Shown here one piece after another: positions 22,441 through 32,652 of a DNA stretch of 64,000 bases. The notes beneath the pieces are model-generated. The model saw only the letters and a program-made list of their open reading frames with translations. It did not search any database and was not told where the DNA came from. This DNA is from Pyrus communis. Its lineage: Eukaryota; Streptophyta; Magnoliopsida; Rosales; Rosaceae. Positions within the stretch are counted from its first letter, which is position 1. Each line of letters begins with the position of its first letter. Where the stretch lies: the NCBI RefSeq assembly GCF_963583255.1, contig NC_084806.1, forward strand, positions 21,680,317 through 21,744,316, given 5' to 3'. The position numbers were made by a program, and so were the translations under genes.

Positions 22441-22924
22441 GCTCTTTGAAATAGTGGCGCCTCTTCGATCTTTGAATACGCCTCTTCGATTTCTGAGCAG
22501 GCGCCCCTTCGATTTCTGAACGACGCCCCTTTGCTTTCTGAACGACACGTGGTAGTGTAGATGCGGCTCCTTTTGACAAAGCTGCACGCGTCTTCTGAAA
22601 AGCAGAGAAAGCGTCGCCGAACTTTGCGCTTGTCGGCTAAAGATGTGTAGATGCGATGATGGCCTCCACGTGTTTTCAGCTTTGTCAGAAATCTTTTGAC
22701 AAAGTTGAACGCGTTTTCTTGAAAAGCCGAGGGAGCGTCGCCTAAATTACGCCGGAAAATCCGGCTCTTTGAATCGGTGGACGCGTCGTCTTGGCTTTTT
22801 ATAGAGCTATCAATCACCCCAACACACACACTCTGAAGATTTCCCATTCCTGAAACTCGACTCCGGCTCTTTGTGAAATTTTAACTCCATCCACCCCTTC
22901 TCTTTGAACACTTTTGAAAAAAAA
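22441..22924 (+). promoter_or_regulatory. Upstream region of antisense gene (R3)
   Basis: G-boxes CACGTG at 22546-22551 and 22667-22672; short repeats of CTTCGATTTCTGA at 22460-22520; and a tandem duplication of about 123 bp whose units start TTTTGACAAAG at 22571 and 22694. A weak TATA-like TTTTTATAGAG lies at 22796-22806, about 120 bp before the ATG, but TATAAAAA reads on the other strand. An A/C-rich leader precedes the start. The promoter role is inferred. Confidence 0.45.
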
Positions 22925-23596
22925 ATGGCAAACTCATCGAACCTTAGCTTAGATTTGAGTCTCAGCAGCGATCCGGTTGCGCCCCGTCAAGGTAATGTAT
23001 GGCGCCCTTCTTTTTTATCTTCTAACGGTCATCTTTCAGGTGAAGACTCTGTGATGCAGGACGCCACAATAGCTACAATAGTAGCTAAAAACCTCCTCAC
23101 TCCAAAAGATAGTAGGCTGCTGTCAGGACGGTCCGATGAGTTGGCCGTTCAAGAGTCCCTCGCACTTAGTGTTCAGTGTGCGAGTTCTGTGTCCAACATG
23201 GGCCAACGCCTGCTTGCTCGGTCCCGCCAAGTGGAATCGTTGATGGCCGAGGTGGAAAGACTTAAGCAAGAGATCCAGCAGCTTAAGTACGAGAATAGAA
23301 GTTTGCATGTGCTTGCAAATAACTATTCGTCGGGGATGAAGAGGAAGCTTGATGAGCTGCAAGAATCTGAGGGTCGAATTCACAGTGACCGTCAAAGGCT
23401 TGCGTCTTATCTCCAGAGGCACCTTTTTCCTGGGTCATCCAGCGCTTGGCCAAGTATTGAGGCCTGGAATGCTCTAGCTCCGATGCCTCCCGCTCCGATG
23501 GCTTCCGCTCCGATGCCTCCCGCTTCTATGCCTCCCGCTTCTATGCCTTCCGCTTCTGCGCCTCGTAGTGGGGCTTCACGCAAACAACCTTTGTGA
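22925..23596 (+). CDS. Antisense leucine-zipper protein of R3 (223 aa)
   Basis: Unknown function; encoded opposite to the element. I chose the MANSS start because it sits in AAAAATGGC and is shared by all copies, whereas an upstream in-frame ATG is absent from R4 and R6. N-terminus about 1-60: Ser/Leu-rich with a RQGNVWRPSFLSS motif. Residues 61-100: conserved LLTPKDSRLLSGRSDELAVQ. Residues 103-130: leucine zipper with Leu106, Val110, Leu113, Ile117, Leu120, Asn124 and Leu127 in perfect a/d spacing. Then a basic KRKLDEL stretch (139-145) and, from about 182, imperfect Pro-Met/Ala/Ser repeats. No signal peptide or membrane segment is apparent. Plant LTR elements with extra or antisense ORFs (for example Grande, Retand) are known, but I do not recognise this family. 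It could be a captured host gene. Confidence 0.75.
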   Translation: MANSSNLSLDLSLSSDPVAPRQGNVWRPSFLSSNGHLSGEDSVMQDATIATIVAKNLLTPKDSRLLSGRSDELAVQESLALSVQCASSVSNMGQRLLARSRQVESLMAEVERLKQEIQQLKYENRSLHVLANNYSSGMKRKLDELQESEGRIHSDRQRLASYLQRHLFPGSSSAWPSIEAWNALAPMPPAPMASAPMPPASMPPASMPSASAPRSGASRKQPL

Positions 23597-23631
23597 AGCT
23601 CCACCTTTCTCCATGTTTAGTATCTTTCTTT

Positions 23632-23692
23632 CTCTCTTTTTTTTTTTTTTTTATTTTTTTTTATTTATTTTTTTTTATTAACATAAATAAAA
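23632..23692. repeat. T-rich tract (A-rich in element sense)
   Basis: Long T runs with occasional A, between the two convergent coding frames of R3. It marks the boundary at which subfamilies A and B differ. Confidence 0.75.
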
Positions 23693-24754
23693 TCAAACGG
23701 CATGGAATTGGTCCTTGAATGGAAGGTGATACTTGAAGTGAACCGGCAATGGTTTGAATTCTAGTGTAGGTGCCTGATTCATAAAAAACAGCAAGTTAGT
23801 ATAAAATGTAAAGGAATTTGAAAAAAACTTACTTGTTTTGTCCGACAAAAACTCAATGACAAACACCACTCCTTTGAAAGTTTCAGGGATATTGGACTTG
23901 GCCAGATTGCAAGTGATGGTTATGACTTGTCCAATGTCATCAAATTTAACTTCTTTGGATTTTGTGGTTTCAAGAACGTCCTCTTTGATGAATTCATGAC
24001 ATTCCCTACTTGTCACCTTTGAAAGGGCTTCCAAGATGTCTTTTTCACCTTCTTCTTCCTTGGAAGTCATGAATCTGCAAGGAATAGGGATACTTGTTGG
24101 AACGGGGTTAAAAATAATGAAATTTGGAACAACCATACCTGTATTAGATGGCATAGGAGCAATAGGTGCCTCCGGTAAAGGTGTTTCCACCCTTTCCGTG
24201 GGTTGGGTGTATTCCTCTTCCTTGTGATTTAATTTTGATGGTTGAGGGTCCGTTCGAACCTCCTTGTCACTTCTCAACATGATAGCATTGGTGTTTTCAA
24301 ATTCTCCCTCCATAGCACTTCCCAAAGTGATAGCATTATGGATTTCAAAATCTTCCTTCGAGTTTTCAATGGTTGAACTAGGGAGTTCGCCTTGGTCTCG
24401 AAACTGTCCTACGAACTCCTCATATGGCTGCCAATATCCTTCTTGTTGAGCCTCATTGTCTTGATTTTGTGAGCCCTGCACCAAACAAATTAATTCATTA
24501 AGCTTTTGATTATAATCTATTGACGAACTTGAGTTTGGTTGGGCATATTGAATATGAGGTTGTGGTGGCTGCCAATATCCTCCTTGTTGAGCATTTTGAG
24601 GTTCCCACCACATAGAGTTTGAATGATCACTCCAATCCGAATTGTAAGTATTGGAAAACACGTTATTCCTTGATTGAAGATTAGATATATCAACTCTTTG
24701 CATTTGGGACCTTTCCATGAGCTGTGACAAAAGAGAAGCGTTATCAAGTGCCAT
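23693..24754 (-). CDS. gag C-terminal remnant of R3 (353 aa)
   Basis: The frame opens at ATG 24754; it also extends without stop into the LTR, but that part is leader. Residues 31-62 resemble the segment after the zinc knuckle in the outer gag of this window. Residues 123-165 hold GELPSSTI and AIMLRSDKE, the usual end-of-gag signature. Residues 223-243 (IPIPCRFMTSKEEEGEKDIL) resemble the gag-protease linker. Residues 329-342 (TLEFKPLPVHFKYH) resemble the start of the RT region. Relative to R1/R5 it lacks about 22 residues before VGQFRDQ and has a local insertion carrying a second NAI-type copy. Zinc knuckle, protease, RT, RNase H and integrase are missing. Whether it makes a useful protein is unknown. 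Confidence 0.6.
   Translation of the reverse strand: MALDNASLLSQLMERSQMQRVDISNLQSRNNVFSNTYNSDWSDHSNSMWWEPQNAQQGGYWQPPQPHIQYAQPNSSSSIDYNQKLNELICLVQGSQNQDNEAQQEGYWQPYEEFVGQFRDQGELPSSTIENSKEDFEIHNAITLGSAMEGEFENTNAIMLRSDKEVRTDPQPSKLNHKEEEYTQPTERVETPLPEAPIAPMPSNTGMVVPNFIIFNPVPTSIPIPCRFMTSKEEEGEKDILEALSKVTSRECHEFIKEDVLETTKSKEVKFDDIGQVITITCNLAKSNIPETFKGVVFVIEFLSDKTSKFFSNSFTFYTNLLFFMNQAPTLEFKPLPVHFKYHLPFKDQFHAV
23774..23832 (-). other. Candidate 59-nt intron in R3 gag remnant
   Basis: Same donor GTAAGT (plus-strand 23827-23832), TACTAAC branch match and CAG acceptor as in R1, identical length. Left unspliced, the frame keeps FKPLP; spliced, it changes frame. Confidence 0.4.
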
Positions 24755-24842
24755 GTTGTTCTTAACAAACAAAACACAAATAAAAACTAAATCTAAAAGA
24801 CAATACAGAAACAAACAATCCAAGGGATTAGCAAATTTTCTA

Positions 24843-24861
24843 ATCCCCGGCAACGGCGCCA
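24843..24861 (-). promoter_or_regulatory. Primer-binding site, tRNA-Asp (R3)
   Basis: ATCCCCGGCAACGGCGCCA on the plus strand equals the 3' end of tRNA-Asp itself, so the element sense strand is complementary. Five bases separate it from the 5' LTR. Confidence 0.88.
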
Positions 24862-24866
24862 AAATT

Positions 24867-26847
24867 TGATGCGTGAATTTATACGCGCACAAATTAAACC
24901 CTCTTTTTGACAATTGTAGTATAAGTATAAGTAGGGATCGTTCTGGACCGGGGATTAGGAGGGATTGCAAATCTCTTGGAAACTGACTCAAAAACGTAAA
25001 AACACAATATAAAACACTAAACTAGACTCAAAGAATGTAAAACTAAACTTTAAAACACTAAGACAAACCAAAGACTCAAAATGCTTTTAAAAACACAAAC
25101 TAAAATGATTTCTAACTAAATTGACATTAAAGTAAAGGGGGATTTAAGTTTATACGAAAATTGAAATAACGAATCAAGTTAAATAAACTAGACAGAATGT
25201 AAATATGAAATTGATGAAATGGAATGAATGGATGATAGAATAGCTAAGGGGTTCTTCTTCACACATGTTACACTTACATAATAAAAAGATTTCCAGTTGA
25301 TCTTTCGATAAATTATGAAACTCATCACCCCGGGTTAATTAGGTCCGCTTAAATTAACCGTCAAGTTTTCCTTAAGTTAATGAATTGGATGGGTTAGCGC
25401 AACGCAATTCACAACATTCTCCAAAAGTCCTTTACGTGAACAGCACAATAAAGATACAATCAAAGATCATTAAGCATTATGAAAACTATAAGTGTTGACG
25501 AGGCATTCGTTACTATGATGAGCATGAAACTCGTGCCAAGAATTCATTTAACGCGATTGTTTATAAGCAACCTCCACTACTTGTGAATATAAGTTCATAA
25601 CGATTAGGTGAAAATCACTTATATTCTAGCGTCATATTCATGCATGAAAATTAAGCGCGCATTCTTAATAAACATACATAAATAAGTTATCAATCAAACG
25701 GTTAAACAAATTGAATCAACAACTTATGAAATGCAATTAGAAGTAATCAAATCAAAATGCAAGCATAAACATATATTTCGAATCACCCCCTAGCTAAAGG
25801 GGGTTTAGTTTATTATAACTTTGAAATCAAAGAAATACCTAAACATTCCAACAACTCAAACTTGAATTGTATGAACGTTTAGGCACTCTTCTCTTCCATT
25901 CCTCATACGTACAAACAAAGAGAATTGAATTTAAACATTGAAATCAAAGAAACACCTAAACATTCCTACAACTCAAACTTGAATTGTATGAACGTTTAGG
26001 CACTCTTCTCTTCCTCGTTGTTGTAGCACAAGGTCTAAGGATAGTTTGATGGTGTGAATAGTTTGGGGAGTGGTGTTTGGATTAATAGGGAAATCACGGC
26101 AAAGAGAAGGAATGGAAGTGTTTGTGGTGTGTTGTGTATGAAATGAGATGGAGATGAATGAATGAATGCAAGGGTATTTATAGGAGTAGTGGAGGGAACA
26201 TATGGCTATCTCATTTGTAGGTGAAGTAGGTGGATGTTGTAGGTGAAGTAGGTGGATGTTGTAGGTGAAGTGGATGTTGTAGGTGAAGTAGGTGGATGTT
26301 GTAGGTGAAGTGGATGTTGTAGGTGAAGTAGGTGGATGTTGTAGGTGAAGTAGGTGGATGATATGTTAAGTGATAAGTGATAAGTGATATGATATGTGGT
26401 TATGATATGATAAGTGGTTAAGTGGTGATGATAAGTGATAAGTGATTAAGTGATATGATATGTGGTGATGATAAGTGATAAGTGCATGTGGGTTAACTAA
26501 TGAAGGAAATGCATGTGCAATGACAATGTGTTAGAATGGATGTGTGTTATGCATGGCATGATTAGGATTAGGAAAGGTTTAAATGTCCTAAAACTAAAGA
26601 GAACAAGGTTCCAACACTTTGGCTCCAATTAGGTCTTCAATTTCGTCCAACACTTTGGCTTCAAGCATAAGCTATCCGTCCTTAGCCCAAAAGTGCTCCA
26701 AAAGTCTCCAAAATGCATCTTTTTGCTCCTTTAGCCCTTTGGACCTACAAACACACGAAAATAGCTTAAAGTACTAAAATAACTAAAGAAACATAACGTA
26801 AATGTACGAGAACAAGCCATTTAAGTCGCATAAATATGCTCCTATCA
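24867..26847 (-). mobile_element. R3 5' LTR (1,981 bp)
   Basis: Bounded by TGATGCGTG and GCTCCTATCA, followed by the duplication TGGAT. The TATA box reads TATAAATA on the minus strand (26175-26182). Next to it, on the 5' side in element sense, are the minisatellite arrays (about 26218-26485), so copy-number changes directly alter promoter spacing. Confidence 0.9.
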
Positions 26848-27082
26848 TGGATGTTGTAGGTGAAGTAGGTGGATGATATGTTAAGTGATAAGTGATAAGT
26901 GATATGATATGTGGTTATGATATGATAAGTGGTTAAGTGGTGATGATAAGTGATAAGTGATAAGTGATATGATATGTGGTGATGATAAGTGATAAGTGCA
27001 TGTGGGTTAACTAATGAAGGAAATGCATGTGCAATGACAATGTGTTAGAATGGATGTGTGTTATGCCTGGCATGATTGGGAC
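26848..27082 (-). mobile_element. R2 left LTR, second piece
   Basis: R2's left LTR resumes with TGGAT after R3 and stops at GGGAC (27078-27082), where R4 begins. The matching unbroken sequence is at 48176-48413 in R2's right LTR. Confidence 0.8.
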
Positions 27083-29618
27083 TGATGCGAGATTTATACG
27101 CACACAAATTAAACCCTCTTTTCGTCAAATTGTAGTATATGTATAAGTAGGGATCGTTCTGGACCGGGGATTAGGAGGGATTGTTAATCACTTGGATTTG
27201 ACTCAAAAAAACGTAAAAACACAAAATAAATGTATTTCTAACTAATCTAACACTTTAAAATAAATGGGGAATTGGTTTTGGACGAAATTAAACTAGAATA
27301 GAAACTTGGAAACAAAACAGATTGTACAAACGAAATTGATGGAATAGAATGAAGAAAAACTAGTTAGAGGGTTCCTTATCCACACATGAACATAAGCATA
27401 TAATTTGACTCCCAGTTATGACTTCAACAAACGATGAATGACAATGCTCCAAGTTAATTAGGTCCGCTTAAATTAACCTTCAGATTTCCCTAGATTCATT
27501 GGATTGAATGGGATACGCATTACAACCAAATTATTCCTAATCAAAGTCTCTCACATGGAATACGCATGATAGAGACATTCAACAAAGATCATTAAGTTCA
27601 ACGGAAATCATAAACATTGACTAGGCATTCATAACTATGGAATACGCATGTTAATCCAGCCTAGGGTTTACTAAACACAATCGTGACTAGCGATTTTTAC
27701 TACTCATGAATATAAGTTCATAACGATTAGGTGAAATTCCCTTATATCCTAGCATCAAGTCTTAGGCATGCAAATTAAGTGTCGACCCTCAACCCACATA
27801 CATAAACAAGTTCTTAATCAAAACAGAAAAGTAACCCACATCTAAAGTTCATGAATTCATAACTGGAGTAAATCAAATCATAACCAACATATGTCCATGG
27901 CTTCAAATTCGCCTCTAACTAAAAAGAAATTAGTTTCACATGTTTAACATAATTGAATAACAAGTTAAATTAAACATGAAAACAGAAACAAGAAAAGAAA
28001 GAACAAATGGATGGAAAGTTAGCTACGAGGTTCATCTCCACATATGTTATACTTGCATAATAAAACGATTTCCAATTGCATTTCAACAAATCATTAATTC
28101 TCAACGCCCCGGGTCAATTAGGTCCGCTTAAATTAACCGTCAAGTTTTCCTTAAGTTAATGAATTGGATGGGTTAGCGCAACGCAATTCACAACATTCTC
28201 CAAAAGTCCTTTACGTGAAAAGCACAATAAAGATACAATCAAAGATCATTAAGCATCATGAAAACTTTAAGTGTTGACGAGGCATTCGTTACTATGGACT
28301 ACGCATGAAACTTATGCCAAGAATTTATTTAACGCGATTGTTTATAAGCAACCTCCACTACTTGTGAATATAAGTTCGTAACTATTAGGTGAAACTCACT
28401 TATATTCTAGCGTCATATTGATGCATGAAAATTAAGCGCGCATTCTTAATAAACATTCATAAATAAGTTATCAATCAAACGGTTAAACAAATTGAACCAC
28501 AACTTATGAAACGCAATTAGAATTAATCAAATCAAAATGCAAGCATAAACATATATTTCGAATCACCCCCTAGCTAAAGGGGGTTTAGTTTATTATAACT
28601 TTGAAATCAAAGAAATACCTAAACATTCCAACAACTCAAACTTGAATTGTATGAACGTTTAGGCACTCTTCTCTTCCATTCCTCATACGTACAAACAAAG
28701 AGAATTGAATTTAAACATTGAAATCAAAGAAACACCTAAACATTCCAACAACTCAAACTTGAATTGTATGAACGTTTAGGCACTCTTCTCTTCCTCGTTG
28801 TTGTAGCACAAGGTCTAAGGATAGTTTGATGGTGTGAATGGTTTGGGGAGTGGTGTTTGGATTAATAGGGAAATGGAAAAATGGTGTTTGGATTCTAAGG
28901 GAGACTCACGGCTAAGAGAGAAAGGGATGTGTTTGTGGTGTGTTGTGTATGAAAATGAGATGTCCATGAATGAATGAATGCAAGGGTATTTATAGGAGTA
29001 GTGGAGGGAACATATGGCTATGTTATTTGTAGGTGAAGTAAGTGTGTGAGGTTGGTGAAGTAAGTGGAGGTTGTAGGTGAAGTAGGTGGATGTTGTAGGT
29101 GAAGTACATGTGTTTAAATGGTTGAAATGTGTAGATGATTATGAGTGATAAGTGATAAGTGTATGATATGTTAAGTGATAAGTGAATGATTATGATAAGT
29201 GATAAATGAATGTATGATATGATAAGTGGTGAATGATATGTGGTGAATGATAAGTGGTAAGTGATATGTGATAAGTGATATGTGGTGTGTGATAAGTGAT
29301 TGAGTGGAATGTTGGAATGTTATGCACGGCTAAGGATAAAGGAAATGTTTAAATGTCCTAAAACTAAAGGGAACAAGGTTCCAACACTTTGGTCTTTAAT
29401 TAGGTCTTCAATTTTGTCCAACACTTTGGCTTCAAGCATAAGCTATCCGTCCTTAGCCCAAAAGTGCTCCAAAAGTCTCCAAAATGCATCTTTTTGCTCC
29501 TTTAGCCCTTTGGACCTACAAACACACGAAAATAGCTTAAAGTACTAAAATAACTAAAGAAACATAACGTAAATGCACGAGAACAAGCTATTTAAGTCGC
29601 ATGAATATGCTCCTATCA
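27083..29618 (-). mobile_element. R4 left (3') LTR, 2,536 bp
   Basis: This is a longer LTR type. The region between the TGATGCGAG end and the palindromes contains two diverged copies of the same domain (about 27350-27930 and 28015-28570), each with the ATATAAGTTC and GATTAGGTGAAA or equivalent words. TATA box near 28987-28994. U3 minisatellites about 29029-29300. Confidence 0.85.
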
Positions 29619-30378
29619 AATACCCCCACACTTATCTTTTGCTAGTCCTCGAGCAAAACAAAACAAAAGAACACGAAACTAGACAAAACGAACAAAACAC
29701 AACCTACACCTTCCAACAATCGTCTCACGGATTTCCAATGCACAAGACAAGTTAAAAATCATTATTCCCATAGATTTTAGTCATCTTCACACTTGAATAC
29801 ATTCTTAATCATAGTCACCACATACTATTTCACAATTAAGCATTTAAAACCATGTTTTGAATGTAGTAACATGCCTTAGAGAATTTGCTCAAATCCGTAC
29901 AAGATATGCTCTCGTTTTTCACACAGATTTTCTGACTACACACCCTAAACTAGTTATACGTGAGAAGATTGATGTAATCATAAAAACAAACACTCACATA
30001 TATGTATTTCAAAGGAAGCAATTTCTGGAGTTAATAAGCATGTTTAGATATGATCTCATGAATGGAATGCTACTATTTAGACGCGAGAACCAGTGATACC
30101 ATAAGCTCATACCAAGTTCAAACTCCACAAATTGAAATACACAACACTTAAGATAGAAGTCAAGGGTTGTAACGGGGCTTGGGGTATGTGGATAACAAAG
30201 AAGGGATATGGAAAACAAAGGTTTTTAAAGAAATAGTGAGCAAAGCATTTGAATCAACTTAGAATTCACTTTTGAATGAAAACTCAACTTTTGAACAAAA
30301 AGGGAGAATTTAGACAATTTACACCCAGAATTGGTGTTTTGGAACCTTTCTTCAATCACTTATTCTTTCATTTTTTTC

Positions 30379-30412
<34 letters not shown>

Positions 30413-32180
30413 CTTTTGAATCTCAAAACATCAACACTTAAACATTCTCTCCCCCACACTTATTTTCTTTCATAATGTAACTCAAAAGGAATTCAATTAA
30501 GTCATGCTCACTATCTTTTAAGAACAAGGGTGGGGATTGTCCTAAACTAGGCTAGGTGAGGAAAATGTGGGTAAACAAAGAATAAAGGCTAAACAAGGCT
30601 CAACGGGGTTAAAACTTACAACATATACGAAGTATGGGAAGTAAGGCTATTTGGCTATGGTGGTGGTCACTACACAACTTCTTCTTGAATATGTGTTATG
30701 CAAATCAATAACATGCTTTGAATGAAATGGGCATGAGTTCTAGCATTTGGAACTATATGATAAAACGCCTTCTAAGTAGTAACCAAGCAAAGAATAATGA
30801 GATCATGCAACGACTTTAGAAAACAAGAAATCACAGATTATACTCTCCAACGAACGTTATAGGCTCAAGTCTCTCAGGGTTGTAGCGTTTGTTTGAGTTC
30901 CTTCCTTCAAGCATGTTACAAAAACGAATTTTTCTTTTATGATTGCATGTGAAGTCATACATTATAACCATAACCAAGCATATACCAAGAGTAAATCAAA
31001 CTTTTCTCTATGTTTATAACTCTTTCTAACCGTCATGCAATTATAAACCAAATCCTTATCATTGTGTTGGAAGGTACCCTAAGACACAAACACACAAAAA
31101 TGACTCAAAACACTCTTTTTAGGGTTTTTAAAACAAGTTTTTCCAATTTTTATGTGATTTTCGGAGTTATAAAACAAAACACACTAAAACACTCTAAAAC
31201 AACTTAAAAACACCTTAAAACAGCAAGGAACAACATTTGAAGTTATGGGTGATAAAATCCCACGAATTTGCATTAAATAAACTTAGTTACCCCCCCCCCC
31301 CCCCCACACTTAAATCAAACATTGTCCTCAATGTTTTAAGCATATGGTTCACACAAAACATAAGTAAACACACAAAAAACATTTAAACATACTAAACATG
31401 GCAGAATGTAATTAACAAAGAGAAGAGTTTAGGGACGCAAATCTGGTTATGCAGTGTAAATTCCCTCTTCTCCTTGGTGATTGCATTGAGGCTTTGATCT
31501 TTGTGATTCCACAGGCTTACTCTTGAACTGGTTTCCGCCCATCGTTGATTTTCCTTTGTGCTACTCTTGAACTGGGCAGCAGGATTCCTTTTAGGGTCTC
31601 CCCCGAAGGTCTGAGCTTCCTCCTGTTATCTGTTTCTTTGTTCAATCTTTGCAGGAGTGGTCCCTTCTCTGGAAGTGTATCAACCGTTGAAGATGACTAC
31701 TCGAGAGCAACGCTAGGTAAGCAATCAGGAATAGATTCCAGGCAGTTGGCTCCAGATCGGTAGACTGACTCCAAGTGCCGGCTGATTGCTTCTTTTACTT
31801 TGCCATGCAAGTAAGAACAAGGACAAAGAAAAAGACAGGGAAAGAGCATGATATGAGATATTTTTGCTTTTAACCTTGATGATATGAGATACCTTTGCTT
31901 TGAAGAAGCGGTGAATGAATCAGCACGTGCTTCAATCCGCCGTTTCCTCCTGGGTCATATGTACTCCAGGCATCTGGTATCATCTTTGGGGAAGAAGAAA
32001 GAATTGAGTATTTCGAAAGGCTTTGCTGGGAGTGCGCCCTCAGAGGTGAGAGAGAGTTGGGCATTTTCTTCAGGTTTGCCCTGCCATAAAAGACGAAGGT
32101 CGACATATATAGAGATAATATCAAGTGGTGGTACCTTTTACCCTTGTCGACAAACGTTTTGATCCCGCAAATTCGGCTTT
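29619..32180 (-). mobile_element. R4 PPT and internal non-coding block
   Basis: It begins with the PPT (29619-29633). PPT-like tracts follow at 30447-30466 and 31290-31305 (16 C). A T homopolymer of about 30 lies near 30383-30412. On the plus strand 31655-31716 is bounded by an acceptor-like TTTGCAG and donor-like GTAAGC. No domain is recognised. Confidence 0.55.
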
Positions 32181-32652
32181 TTGAAATAGTGGCGCCTCTT
32201 CGATCTTTGAATACGCCTCTTCGATTTCTGAGCAGGCGCCCCTTCGATTTCTGAATGACGCCCCTTCGCTTTCTGAACGACACGTGGTAGTGCAGATGCG
32301 GCTCCTTTTGACAAAGCTGCACACGTCTTCTGAAAAGCAGAGAAAGCGTCGCCGAACTTTGCGCTTTGTCGGCTAAAGATGTGTAGTTGCGATGATGGCC
32401 TCCACGTGTTTTCAGCTTTGTCAGAAATCTTTTGACAAAGTTGAACGCGTTTTCTGAAAAGCTGAGAAAGCGTCGCCGAACTTACGCCGGAAATTCTGGC
32501 TTTTTGAATTGGTGGACGCGTCGCCTTGGCTTCTTATAGAGCTATCGATCACCACAACAAACACACTCTGAAGAATTCCCATTCTTGAAAATCGACTCCG
32601 GCCCTTTGAGAATTAACTCCATCCACCCCATCTCTTTGAACACTTTTGAAAA
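32181..32652 (+). promoter_or_regulatory. Upstream region of antisense gene (R4)
   Basis: G-boxes at 32281-32286 and 32403-32408; TATA-like TTCTTATAGA at 32531-32540; and the same tandem duplication of TTTTGACAAAG units as in R3. Confidence 0.42.

Larger units (their letters stand above)
17871..26847 (-). mobile_element. R3: complete nested element, subfamily A (8,977 bp)
   Basis: Both LTRs (17871-19873 and 24867-26847), PPT, PBS and the target duplication TGGAT (17866-17870 and 26848-26852) are present. On the minus strand the order is 5' LTR, PBS, gag remnant, A-rich tract, antisense gene, non-coding block, PPT, 3' LTR. It carries no polymerase genes. Gag remnant and antisense gene are both open, making R3 the best reference copy in the window. 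Confidence 0.93.

Noticed and set aside
23123..23422. 99-codon frame opposite the zipper gene
   Set aside because: Shadow of the antisense gene; codon differences between subfamilies fit constraint on the zipper frame, not this one.
23632..23692. Poly(A) tail showing that the antisense gene is a retrocopied mRNA
   Set aside because: The tract is T-rich on the coding strand after the stop, the wrong polarity for a tail of that gene; it is A-rich only in element sense.
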